Under the pieces are notes generated by a model. The model was given only the letters and a program-made list of their open reading frames with translations. It did not search any database and was not told where the DNA came from. This document shows, in pieces, positions 7,463-15,384 of a stretch of 58,496 bases of DNA. Source of the DNA: Acrocarpospora pleiomorpha (GTDB lineage Bacteria > Actinomycetota > Actinomycetes > Streptosporangiales > Streptosporangiaceae); NCBI RefSeq assembly GCF_009687885.1, contig NZ_BLAF01000020.1, positions 1-58,496 of the forward strand, in the 5' to 3' direction. Within the stretch, counting starts at the first letter, position 1. Each line of letters starts with the position of its first letter. The position numbers and the translations under genes are program-made.

Positions 7463-8293
7463 TCAGGAACAGGGGTCGACGGTCGAGACAGGGCCAGGGA
7501 CGTCTGGGCGCTTCAGCGTGGGACTGACCAGGAGAAGCGCCTGGCCAGGGGCCGACATGACGCCGTCGTGGACGTACCAGGAGCCTGGTGTCGGCTTCTG
7601 GGTGCGGTCAGGACGGGCGAACTTCACGGTGTTCACGCCACGGGCCGCCAACAGCGCACGCACGTCGTCGACGGTCTTCCCCACGAAAGGTACGCAGTGC
7701 AAGGGCTGGCCTGGGGCGTGGATCGGTGCGATCACCTGGTAGCTCTCGCCCGGAAGGGCCTTGCGCGCCAGCACGATCGTGACCACGTCCCGGTATCCGA
7801 CCGGCACCTTCAGCCCGATCGTGCAGCTACCCCGGCCCAGGCAGTCGCCCGGCCCTTCGATGGTCTTGATCCCGCCGGTGGCGTTGGCGTCGTACATCGG
7901 CAGCATGGTCCCCTCCTGCTGCGGGGTCGCGGGCTTGAGCTCCAGCCGGATGTTGAGCCCGAGGCCGCGCAACTGCTCCTGGTAGCGCTCGGGATCGGCG
8001 AAGAGGTCTTTGACCGTGATGACGTGGTAGCCCCCGTCGCGTACCACATCCAGCGCCGCGGCCGTGCCGGGCCCGAGACCGCCGTCGGCGGGCAGCACCC
8101 AGCTCACCCCCAGCGCCGCCGCCGCCACCCCCGCGGCGAGCGGCAGTACGAGCTTCGGCCTGATCCGCCGCCGCTCCGGCACCGGAACCGCCGTGATCTC
8201 CGCGAATAGATCCAGCGCACCCTGGGTCATCCCCAGCTCTTGATCAGTCGGCCCGGCGATCCCCGTGACCAGCCGATCGATGTCCCTTGTCAT
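7463..8293 (-). CDS. membrane-anchored partner of the ECF sigma factor
   Basis: The 276-residue protein has a cytoplasmic N-terminus of about 45 residues, one transmembrane helix (about 47-70: PKLVLPLAAGVAAAALGVSW) and an extracytoplasmic domain with four Cys (CLGRGSC, CVPF, and the penultimate residue) that could form disulfides. The C-terminal part (CVPFVGKTVDDVRALLAARG) resembles a PASTA-like repeat. Its ATG overlaps the sigma-factor stop by 4 bp. The order sigma then membrane protein suggests an anti-sigma-like sensor, although I see no zinc HxxxCxxC motif. Confidence 0.65.
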   Translation of the reverse strand: MTRDIDRLVTGIAGPTDQELGMTQGALDLFAEITAVPVPERRRIRPKLVLPLAAGVAAAALGVSWVLPADGGLGPGTAAALDVVRDGGYHVITVKDLFADPERYQEQLRGLGLNIRLELKPATPQQEGTMLPMYDANATGGIKTIEGPGDCLGRGSCTIGLKVPVGYRDVVTIVLARKALPGESYQVIAPIHAPGQPLHCVPFVGKTVDDVRALLAARGVNTVKFARPDRTQKPTPGSWYVHDGVMSAPGQALLLVSPTLKRPDVPGPVSTVDPCS

Positions 8294-8841
8294 GATTCTC
8301 CTTTCGCGAGGGACACGGCCCGTGAGCCGTAAACAGAGAGATCAAGTTCTGCCGAGTTGAGTTCCTTGGCGAGGCGCTTCCGCGCCCGATGCAGCCGCAG
8401 CCGCACCACACTCGGCGGTCGCCCCACCACCTTGGCGATCTCGCTCGCGCCCAGCCCTTCCCAGCCCACCAGGCTCAGCAACTCCCGGTCCGCCGGGCTC
8501 AGCCGCCCGAACGCCGTTCGCACCGCACTCGGATCCTGTTCGACGGCCGCCTCCGACCAGGAGGCCAGCTCGGCCCGAAGCTTCAGCGCCAGCGCGCCCC
8601 TGCGCCCGGTGTCCCGGTGATGATTGGCCAGCACCCGCCGCGCGACGCCGTACAACCAGAGCCGCGTCTCCTCATCCGGCGGTACGTCTTCCAGCCGTCG
8701 CCAAGCTGTCATGAACGCCTCAGCCAGCACATCGGCCGCATCGTCCGCCGAGTCCGTACGCCGCCGGACATACCCCAGCAGAGCCGGATAGTGAGCCCGA
8801 TAGATCTCCTCAAACCGCTGCTTCCGCTCGGATTGCCCCAC
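8290..8841 (-). CDS. ECF-type RNA polymerase sigma factor
   Basis: Region 2 is seen as FEEIYRAHYPALLGYVRRRT followed by ADDAADVLAEAFMTAWRRL. Region 4 is seen as FGRLSPADRELLSLVGWEGL followed by GASEIAKVVGRPPSVVRLRL and a basic tail. I chose GTG 8841 (183 residues), which has GGAAGG seven bases upstream; the frame also opens at GTG 8877. It is probably co-transcribed with the membrane protein that overlaps its stop. Confidence 0.85.
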   Translation of the reverse strand: MGQSERKQRFEEIYRAHYPALLGYVRRRTDSADDAADVLAEAFMTAWRRLEDVPPDEETRLWLYGVARRVLANHHRDTGRRGALALKLRAELASWSEAAVEQDPSAVRTAFGRLSPADRELLSLVGWEGLGASEIAKVVGRPPSVVRLRLHRARKRLAKELNSAELDLSVYGSRAVSLAKGES

Positions 8842-8877
8842 TCCACGTCCTTCCGAAGGGGTCTCTTGCCTCACCAC

Positions 8878-9305
8878 ATGTCAGCACCCACCGTGACGTT
8901 TCATCCCAACCCAAAAAACTTCGCCACCGCCAGGCGGGAGCTTGGGGGCAACCAGGGCTCAGCGGGCAGCTCCAACTGCCGACCGCATGGGGGATCGTCA
9001 GCTGCTGTTCGTGCCGGGCACCGACGCGCACAAGCACGTCGGCCGTTCGCGGCGGAGTCCGGGGCCGGAGATCCGCGGCACCTCTTCGATGTCATTGACA
9101 ACTTTGGGGCGACACGTTAATTTCAGGTTACTGAATAAATCTCCAGGCATGAATGAAAATCCACCACGGTTCTCCGGGTTCTGTTAGCCGTCCAGATCGG
9201 CGGCCACCGGAGAACGTTGCCGACTGCCCGCAGCCTGCCTCTGTCCACGAATTACAACCAACTCATTCTCCGTAGCAGCACGCCCCGCGAAAGAAAGACG
9301 CACAA
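8878..9305. other. 428-bp divergent intergenic region
   Basis: No gene is supported here. The right half is unusually AT-rich for this DNA. It holds a candidate sigma-70 promoter (TTGACA 9095-9100, 16-bp spacer, TTAATT 9117-9122) and an inverted repeat GTTCTCCGG (9169-9177) / CCGGAGAAC (9207-9215). The promoter of the ECF gene must lie at its left end. Confidence 0.5.
9095..9122 (+). promoter_or_regulatory. candidate promoter of the DUF1593 gene
   Basis: TTGACA and TTAATT are separated by 16 bp, in an AT-rich patch upstream of the secreted protein gene. It would give a leader of roughly 180 bases that contains the inverted repeat at 9169-9215, which could be a regulator site or an RNA hairpin. 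Confidence 0.35.
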
Positions 9306-10874
9306 ATGAAGAAAGCCGCATCATCGCTGCGCGCCCCCCTGAAGCGGGCGGCGATCCCGGCCCTGGCCGCCGCCGTTCTGTGCAGCCTGACGCCCGCCGC
9401 TCCCGCCTCGGCGGACGGTTCCAGATGGCCGGTCGACGACAAGCCACGCGTCATCCTTATGCACGACCCGGAACTGGACGACCAGAACACGCTTATCCGC
9501 TACCTGCTCTACAGCAACGAGTTCAACACCGAAGCGCTCGTGTATTCCAGCAGTGGCGTGCACTGGACCGGCGACGGTAAGGGCACGAAATGGTTCGTGG
9601 CGGGGCGGGAGTACACCAGGTTCGGTTTGAACCTCTGCCCGTGCACTTCGTGGCGCTGGAATCCCGGCGAACGCTTCATTCACGACGCGGTCGACATCTA
9701 CCAGCAGGTGTACCCGAATCTGCGGAAGCACGCCGACGGATATCCCGACCCACGAGAATTGAAGTCGAGAATCCTCGACGGCAACATCCAGTTCGACGGC
9801 GACATCTCCGCGGACTCCCCCGGATCCGACCTGGTCAGGCGAGCGCTGCTGGACCACCGGCCCGGACCCGTCTACCTGCTCACCGGCGCCGGCCAGAGCA
9901 CGATCGCCCGGGCGCTGAAGTCCATCAAGGACCAGTACGAGAACACGCCCCAGTGGCCCGCCATTTACCAGAAGGTGTCGCAGAAGGCGATCATCCAGTC
10001 GTTCGGCGACCAGGACAACACCTACGCCAACTACATCAAGCCCAACTGGCCGGACATCGAGTTCCGCCAGATGTCCACCAGGATCTGGGGCTACGGCGCG
10101 CGCAATGCCGTCCGGCCCGAGGACGGCAAATATCTGTCCACGGCGTGGACGAAAGCCAACGTGTCGGATGTGGGACCGTTCGGCGCGTTCTACCGCGTCT
10201 GGGGCGACGGAAAGCAGATGGTCCCCAACGACATCTTCGACCACTTCGGCTTCTCCGGCCTGACGACCGAGCAACTCCGGGCGATGGGATACGTCGTGTG
10301 GACTCCGCCACAGGAGAAGGGATCGTGGATCTCCGAAGGAGACACATCGATCTTCATGAACCTGCTCGACAACGGACTGCGCGGCTACATCGACGCGAGC
10401 TACGGCGGCTGGGGCGGCCGGAGCGGGCCCGACGTCGATCCCAGCGGAACCTCTTCAACTGACTACGCCTCGACCCGTTGGTTCGGCGCGGCTCAGGAGG
10501 ATTTCGCCGCCCGGATGAAGTGGACCGTCACCCCGAGATATTCCGCCGCGAACCACCGGCCCAGCGTCAAGGTGAGCGGGCAGCTGGACCGCGACGTCCG
10601 CCGGGGCCAGGTGGTCACACTCGTCGGCCACGCCACGGATCCCGATCGAGACGACGTCACCACCAAGTGGTGGCAGTACACCGACGCGGACACCTACCCC
10701 GGCACCGTCTCGCTCACCCAGAGCTCGCCCGGCCGGGACCTCGCCAAGGTACGGTTCCGCGTCCCCGACGACGCAACGCCTGGCCAGAGCATCCACCTGG
10801 TCCTGCAGAGCACGGACGACGGTTCTCCCGCCCTCACCTCCTACCAGCGTGTCGTACTGACCGTGAAGGGCTGA
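9306..10874 (+). CDS. secreted DUF1593 (Sde182-like, nucleoside-hydrolase-like) protein
   Basis: The 522-residue protein has a Sec signal peptide (basic MKKAASSLRAPLKR, hydrophobic core, ASA cleavage near residue 36). A nucleoside-hydrolase-like domain follows (about 45-400: RVILMHDPELDDQNTLIRYL; HADGYPDPREL; PVYLLTGAGQSTIARAL; YIDASYGGWGGRSG). The C-terminal domain (about 415-520) is Ig-like (VSGQLDRDVRRGQVVTLVGH, TDDGSPALTSYQRVVLTV). This is the domain order of Sde182-type cellulose-binding proteins. It is probably extracellular and carbohydrate-related; the activity is not established. GAAAGAAAG upstream may serve as the ribosome site. Confidence 0.8.
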   Translation: MKKAASSLRAPLKRAAIPALAAAVLCSLTPAAPASADGSRWPVDDKPRVILMHDPELDDQNTLIRYLLYSNEFNTEALVYSSSGVHWTGDGKGTKWFVAGREYTRFGLNLCPCTSWRWNPGERFIHDAVDIYQQVYPNLRKHADGYPDPRELKSRILDGNIQFDGDISADSPGSDLVRRALLDHRPGPVYLLTGAGQSTIARALKSIKDQYENTPQWPAIYQKVSQKAIIQSFGDQDNTYANYIKPNWPDIEFRQMSTRIWGYGARNAVRPEDGKYLSTAWTKANVSDVGPFGAFYRVWGDGKQMVPNDIFDHFGFSGLTTEQLRAMGYVVWTPPQEKGSWISEGDTSIFMNLLDNGLRGYIDASYGGWGGRSGPDVDPSGTSSTDYASTRWFGAAQEDFAARMKWTVTPRYSAANHRPSVKVSGQLDRDVRRGQVVTLVGHATDPDRDDVTTKWWQYTDADTYPGTVSLTQSSPGRDLAKVRFRVPDDATPGQSIHLVLQSTDDGSPALTSYQRVVLTVKG

Positions 10875-10890
10875 ACACCCGACGCCCTGG

Positions 10891-10918
10891 GGCGGCGGAT
10901 CTCACGATCTCCGCCGCC
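10891..10918 (+). terminator. GC-rich stem-loop after the DUF1593 gene
   Basis: A 9-bp perfect stem (GGCGGCGGA with TCCGCCGCC) with a 10-base loop starts 17 bp after the stop codon. No T-run follows. It separates the secreted-protein gene from the GNAT gene at 11010. Confidence 0.5.
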
Positions 10919-11009
10919 CGCCGGGCGTTGTACCATCAGTTGCTCTACTTCGACCCCGGAAATCTGCCGGTACACCATTCGGAGAAATTCTGATGGATAG
11001 GGCGGATGC

Positions 11010-11507
11010 GTGGCGGTGACGATCGATCGGGTGATCTTGGTCCCGCTGGCGGTCGCGGACGCCGATGACATGGTGGAAGTCCTGGCCGGGCAGGATCTGT
11101 ACGCCTTCATCGGCGGCACGCCGCCAACCCTGACCGAACTGCGGAACCGGTACGCCAAGCTGGTGGCCGGTCGTTCCCCCGACGGGCGGCAGGAGTGGCT
11201 CAACTGGATCATCCGCCGTCGAAGCGACAACCAGGCGATCGGCACCGTGCAGGCGACCGTCGCCGACGGGGAAGCCGAGATCGCCTGGGTGGTCGGTCTG
11301 CCCTGGCAAGGCCACGGGTACGCCCGCGAGGCCGCCCGGCTGCTGGTCGAGGAGCTGACCACACGCGGCGTACGCCACCTGCGGGCGCACATCCACCCAG
11401 ACCACCACGCGTCGATGGCGGTCGCCTCCCACGTCGGTTTGGCACCGACCGACCACTTCCACGACGGGGAACGCCTGTGGGAACGCGTCGACGGCGGTCT
11501 CGTGTAA
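11010..11507 (+). CDS. GNAT family N-acetyltransferase
   Basis: The 165-residue protein follows the RimJ/RimL-like pattern: an N-terminal strand (VILVPLAVADADDM), a central strand pair (SDNQAIGTVQATV, AEIAWVVGLPWQGHGYAREA containing the acetyl-CoA pyrophosphate loop GHGYA) and ELTTRGVRHLRAHIHPDHHA followed by SMAVASHVGL. The start is GTG 11010. A deleted duplicate lies at 5834-6030. The acceptor substrate is unknown. It is followed at once by a short tract shared with the gene at 6162 and then the HEAT-repeat gene. Confidence 0.85.
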   Translation: MAVTIDRVILVPLAVADADDMVEVLAGQDLYAFIGGTPPTLTELRNRYAKLVAGRSPDGRQEWLNWIIRRRSDNQAIGTVQATVADGEAEIAWVVGLPWQGHGYAREAARLLVEELTTRGVRHLRAHIHPDHHASMAVASHVGLAPTDHFHDGERLWERVDGGLV

Positions 11508-11540
11508 TGGCCGCGTCGCAGGCCAGGGGCTGATCCGCTC

Positions 11541-13019
11541 ATGGATTCGATCCAACGGCTGGTCCATCTGGCCGAGCGGGGCCGCCGCGCCGCTCTCGAC
11601 GACCTGGCCGGCGCGCTGTGTAGCGCCGTCGCCGACGATCAGCTCGCCAGGCAGGCTCTCGATGTCGTGACCGCGGCGGGGCCCAAGCTCTGGATCGAGC
11701 TCGACGGGGCGTTACGTCCCTGGTTGTACGGCTACCGCGACCCGCGCATCACGATGGCCCCGGTCGCACAGCGGATGGGCAACCCGCTCGCGGTAGCGCT
11801 GGCCGCCTGCGGTCGCGACGGTCGCGAACGGGAGAAAGCGGTTGGGCACCCGCTGATGGCCACGGACGTGCGGTTGCTGCCGGTGCTGGTGATCCGGGCC
11901 GTGGACTGGGTGCCTGCGGTACAGAATGAGGCGTTGCGGGTCCTGACCGGCGCGCTTACCCCGCCGGACGCGGCTGCTCTTCGGGCAGTTGTCCCGATGG
12001 CGGTGCGGCTCGCTGAACGGCAACGTGGCCGTGCCGTTGCTGAACTGGCCCGTCAGGCGTTGCTGCGCGCCGACGACGACACGCTGGACGCCGTACGGCG
12101 ATGCGAGGACCTGCGCGGGCGGCGATTCGCCTTCGAGGTGTCGTTGCAGGCCGGGCGTATGGACCGGCGGCAGCTTGCTGCGGCGGCGCTGCGCGAGTCC
12201 GACATCATCTCTCGCGCGCGGTGCGCTCAGGTCCTGGCCGCCCAGGCGATCGACGGCGACCGGCCCGAGCTTGTGGAGGAACTCCTGGAGAGTAAGTCGG
12301 CGCGGGTACGCGTCGAGGCGCTGACCGCTCTGGTACGGCTCGGCCGGACCGACTACGGGCTGCGGTTCCTGGATGACAACGCCTCCATGGTGCGGTTGAC
12401 GGCGCAGTGGGCGGTCCGCCGGGAGGGCGAGGATCCAGCAGATTTCTACCGTCAGCGTCTGGTCGCCGCGGGGAACGCGGGTGGGCTCCTGGCCGGGCTC
12501 GGTGACTGCGGTACCGCCGCCGACGCTGACCTGGTGCTTCCCCACCTGGAGGATCCCAGGCCGCGTGTCCGCGCGGAAGCGGTGCGGACGCTGCGCCGCC
12601 TGGGGGCGAAGGCAGAGCTGGGCGGGATGCTGGAGGATCCGGCGCCCGTGGTGGTCCGTCAGGTGGTCGCCACTCTGCGCGCCCTGGGGGTGGGCGTGCC
12701 GGTCGAGCGGCTGTGGGCGCTGCTGGGTCCCGGCCATCCCCGTCATGTCCGGCACGCCGCCCATCGGCTGCTCGTCGATCGTGACCCGTGGACACGAATT
12801 CGGGCGGATCTCCTGCTGGCCGATGACCCTGACGAGGTGTTGAGCCTGCGCGCCCGTACTGATCTGGCGATGTGGTGTTCGCGTGACGCGGCCAGCGCCT
12901 ACGCGAACTGCCCGGACGAGCTTCGCGCTGAGGTGGCCAACCTGCTGTCCAGGGTGGAGGCGGCCGTGGGTGCGGACACCGCCCGCGTTCTGCGCTGGCT
13001 GATCAGGACCGGCAGCTGA
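11541..13019 (+). CDS. HEAT-repeat protein
   Basis: The 492-residue soluble protein is built of helical repeats; clear HEAT-type units are LLESKSARVRVEALTALVRL, HLEDPRPRVRAEAVRTLRRL and LEDPAPVVVRQVVATLRALG. No enzymatic motif is present. Such scaffolds usually mediate protein binding. The start ATG 11541 follows the GNAT gene by 33 bp. The partner is unknown. Confidence 0.65.
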   Translation: MDSIQRLVHLAERGRRAALDDLAGALCSAVADDQLARQALDVVTAAGPKLWIELDGALRPWLYGYRDPRITMAPVAQRMGNPLAVALAACGRDGREREKAVGHPLMATDVRLLPVLVIRAVDWVPAVQNEALRVLTGALTPPDAAALRAVVPMAVRLAERQRGRAVAELARQALLRADDDTLDAVRRCEDLRGRRFAFEVSLQAGRMDRRQLAAAALRESDIISRARCAQVLAAQAIDGDRPELVEELLESKSARVRVEALTALVRLGRTDYGLRFLDDNASMVRLTAQWAVRREGEDPADFYRQRLVAAGNAGGLLAGLGDCGTAADADLVLPHLEDPRPRVRAEAVRTLRRLGAKAELGGMLEDPAPVVVRQVVATLRALGVGVPVERLWALLGPGHPRHVRHAAHRLLVDRDPWTRIRADLLLADDPDEVLSLRARTDLAMWCSRDAASAYANCPDELRAEVANLLSRVEAAVGADTARVLRWLIRTGS

Positions 13020-13020
13020 C

Positions 13021-13272
13021 CGGGTTCGCGGGTGCCGCGGAGCTGCGGGTCCACCCCGACACGGTGTCCAAGGGGGCGCTCCCGGTTCCTGCGGGGACGG
13101 GCTAATCGATGAACCGCGGCCGGGTCGGCCGCTCTCGATCAGCCTGGATCAGGTCGAGCAGGTCGTGGCGACCTTGGAAAACGCCCAGGGGCCCACCCAT
13201 TGGTCACGCGCTCGATGGCCCGGCGCAGTGGCCCGACAATCCCCGGCCGTCTGTGTGGAAGAAGACCGCTGA
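13021..13272 (+). pseudogene. decayed IS630-type transposase (N-terminal part)
   Basis: Two frames together give the N-terminal HTH region of an IS630-family transposase: AAELRVHPDTVSK in one frame, RSRFLRGR in the next, then DEPRPGRPLSISLDQVEQVV followed by THWSRARW after a further shift. The conserved PGRP and HWS signatures are recognisable, but there are frameshifts, a missing catalytic DDE domain and an early stop. No terminal inverted repeats could be identified. Confidence 0.65.
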
Positions 13273-13337
13273 GGAGATCCTCGAATCCCTCGCACGATAT
13301 TGTCGACGAATTTCAGGCGCAGGACATTGGTAACGCC

Positions 13338-13918
13338 TCAGGACCAGGGACCGAGATCACCGGCGAGTAGATCGGCCGAGGTGAGCTTCACATGCATCCG
13401 ATTATGAGCACGCAAAGTGTCAAGGTAGTCGTCGACGGTCTCCGGGGCGGAGATGCCACGGGCGAGTAACTCGCCGAGAACACCGACTGTGGACGCGGCA
13501 CGCACGCTGTAACGGCGGTCGCGGGCAATCGCTCGGGCACCGTGGTCGTCGCTGATAAGGCGGCCGGTGCCGGCTTTCGTCAGCAGGTGGATGCTGGCGG
13601 CCTCCCCGAGGTGGTCGAGGCTGTCGTCATCGCAGCCGACAGCGATCGCGGTGCGAATGCCCTCGATCGCGACTTGGCCGGCTTCATCAGTGATCTCGAT
13701 AGGGCGATCCAGCCAGCTTATCGCCCAGTTGCAGGCTCGCCCTGCCTGCGGATGGGGAGGCTTCCGCGTGCGCTGCCGGGTTAGTTCCATCTGTACCGCG
13801 CGCGTCCACCCGGCGCGACCGGCATACCGATTCTTGAAAGCGCGGCGACCGGCGAGTGGTATGACAGATTGATGATCGAGCAGGTGTCGAACAGGAAGGC
13901 CGCTGAAGTCTCGGTCAT
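13338..13918 (-). pseudogene. PIN-domain protein gene interrupted by a frameshift
   Basis: The N-terminal frame starts at ATG 13918 (MTETSAAFLFDTCSIINLSY), with the first acidic PIN residue in FLFDT, but it stops after 45 codons. The rest is in another frame: KNRYAGRAGWTRAVQMELTR, and near the end LISDDHGARAIARDRRYSVR, carrying the later acidic PIN residues. The frames join at about 13835-13840, where GCGCTTTCAAG looks like GCG CTN TTC AAG minus one base. The gene starts 15 bp after the XRE-ImmA/IrrE gene stop. It is either an inactivated toxin or a sequencing error. Confidence 0.7.
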
Positions 13919-13933
13919 AGATCAGTCAGGTCG

Positions 13934-15082
13934 TCATGAACGGCGGGGGGGCTGTATACCGGCGTCGGCGAGGCGCGCGAACAGGATGTCCGGGTCCTCG
14001 TCGAGCAATGAGCTGAGCACCCCGAGCCCTACACGGCCGTTTTGGTAGCCCTGCTGAGCGGCCATCCACAGGCGCGGCGGAAGGCGTCGGGTCTCGTCGG
14101 GGGTGGTCAGATCGTGTGGGGTGAGGTCGCCTGCGGCGCGAAGCACACTTGTCGGGGTCTGCGCCAGCCAGGTGTCGCGCTGGGCGTCGCTGAGCAGGCG
14201 AACTGAGCGGTCGGCGAGCCGGTAGACCAGCGCACGGTAGCTGACATCGAACTCCCGCATGAGCTCGCCGAGAACACCCTTGTCGAGTGGACGCCCGGCA
14301 ATCACCTCGTGGAGCCCGTCGACGGGCATGAGCAGGGCAGCAGCGAAAGCGTTCGCGCGCTGTTCAGCGGGTGTTCTCACCATGAATACGTCAGTTTCGA
14401 CGATTACCTCGCGAGGGTCGCGGAGGATGTGGTGAGCGAGCTCATGCGCGCCGGTGAAACGCTGATGCCCCCGCGGGTACGAAGAACTCACGAGCATGAG
14501 TGCGACATCCACGCCGTGGGCGCAGAGGCCACTGACCGCCTTGCCTATCGGCCAAACCACTGCATTCAGCCCGAAATGCCGCTCGCAGAGGGCGAGCAGG
14601 TCCGCGATCGGCGCGCGGCCCAATCCGAGCTCTTCACGAGCGATCCCCGCTAAGCGTGTCCCCGCACGCACCGGGGACCCCTCGGTTAGAAGCTCGACTT
14701 CGGCCCGGCGCATAACGGTGGCGCCGGCTGTCGACAGCGTTGACGGCCGCAGCCCGACGGCGTCGCTCAGGGCCGCTTCGGACTCCAGGAGCTGCCTGAC
14801 GCGGCGCCGGGCCGGGCGGGTCTCGTCCTGGCCCGGCCCGCTCATCACGCGTGCGGCCAGCGCCAGGGTGCCCTTACGACTCACGCCGAGCACCTCCGCC
14901 AGTGTGACCCCGAGAACCTCGGCGACCAATGCGACCTCACTGACATCGAGCTTCCGAGTGCCATTCTCGATCTTCGAGACCTGGGACTTCGTCAGACCGA
15001 GTGCCTGGCCCAGCTCCGCTCCGGTGACACCTCGCACCGCCCGCAGTGCAGCGATTCGCGCACCTACCGACTGCTCCTTCAT
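13934..15082 (-). CDS. XRE-type HTH plus ImmA/IrrE metallopeptidase protein (antitoxin-like)
   Basis: The N-terminal Cro/CI HTH (about residues 5-60: GARIAALRAVRGVTGAELGQ, LTKSQVSKIENGTRKL) is followed by a COG2856/ImmA-type zinc peptidase domain containing HELAH (FTGAHELAHHILRDP) and AFAAALLMP. I chose ATG 15082, giving 382 residues; TTG 15118 is in frame but overlaps the palindrome. Such fused proteins act as antitoxin/repressors that can be cleaved or can cleave. The partner is the PIN gene just downstream. The palindrome at 15114-15139 is its likely operator. Confidence 0.8.
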   Translation of the reverse strand: MKEQSVGARIAALRAVRGVTGAELGQALGLTKSQVSKIENGTRKLDVSEVALVAEVLGVTLAEVLGVSRKGTLALAARVMSGPGQDETRPARRRVRQLLESEAALSDAVGLRPSTLSTAGATVMRRAEVELLTEGSPVRAGTRLAGIAREELGLGRAPIADLLALCERHFGLNAVVWPIGKAVSGLCAHGVDVALMLVSSSYPRGHQRFTGAHELAHHILRDPREVIVETDVFMVRTPAEQRANAFAAALLMPVDGLHEVIAGRPLDKGVLGELMREFDVSYRALVYRLADRSVRLLSDAQRDTWLAQTPTSVLRAAGDLTPHDLTTPDETRRLPPRLWMAAQQGYQNGRVGLGVLSSLLDEDPDILFARLADAGIQPPRRS

Positions 15083-15113
15083 GTCACCAACTTTGCCAGG
15101 AGGTTTCCATTTT

Positions 15114-15139
15114 GGCAACTATGATCATGATATGTTGCC
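15114..15139. promoter_or_regulatory. operator palindrome upstream of the XRE-ImmA gene
   Basis: Arms GGCAAC (15114-15119) and GTTGCC (15134-15139) flank an AT-rich core containing ATGATCAT, itself palindromic. On the minus strand it lies just before the XRE gene start and probably overlaps its promoter, as expected for autoregulation. The rest of the gap to 15330 holds nothing I can name. Confidence 0.6.
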
Positions 15140-15334
15140 GTCTCGCAGCTCCTGCGGGCCCAGGCTGATGAACGGCCGGGAGGTCGCGCAGCCCATCGAC
15201 ATTGCCGTAGCGCCCGAGGCTTAGCGGTTCCTCATCGCGTCGCGCAGGTCGAGGGAAAGCCGGGGCCTCGATCTGTGTGGCGCCTTCAGGCACAGGTCAA
15301 CGCATGTTTGGCGTCGTCTTGCGGAAACTGTCGA

Positions 15335-15347
15335 ATGGTATGATGAT
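15335..15347. promoter_or_regulatory. GntR-type operator 1 (Rieske operon)
   Basis: ATGGTATGATGAT matches the palindrome ATGGTATTACCAT at 10 of 13 positions, the left half perfectly. It overlaps a possible -10 element (TATGAT 15339-15344) 38 bp before the oxygenase start. Confidence 0.5.
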
Positions 15348-15384
15348 TAGCTCTTAAGGATGGCGGTGGAGGAAGGGACAGCGG

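Noticed and set aside
13109..13333. Short plus-strand frame beginning MNRGRVGRSRS as a gene
   Set aside because: It is a shadow frame over the IS630-type transposase relic, whose recognisable protein sequence lies in other frames.
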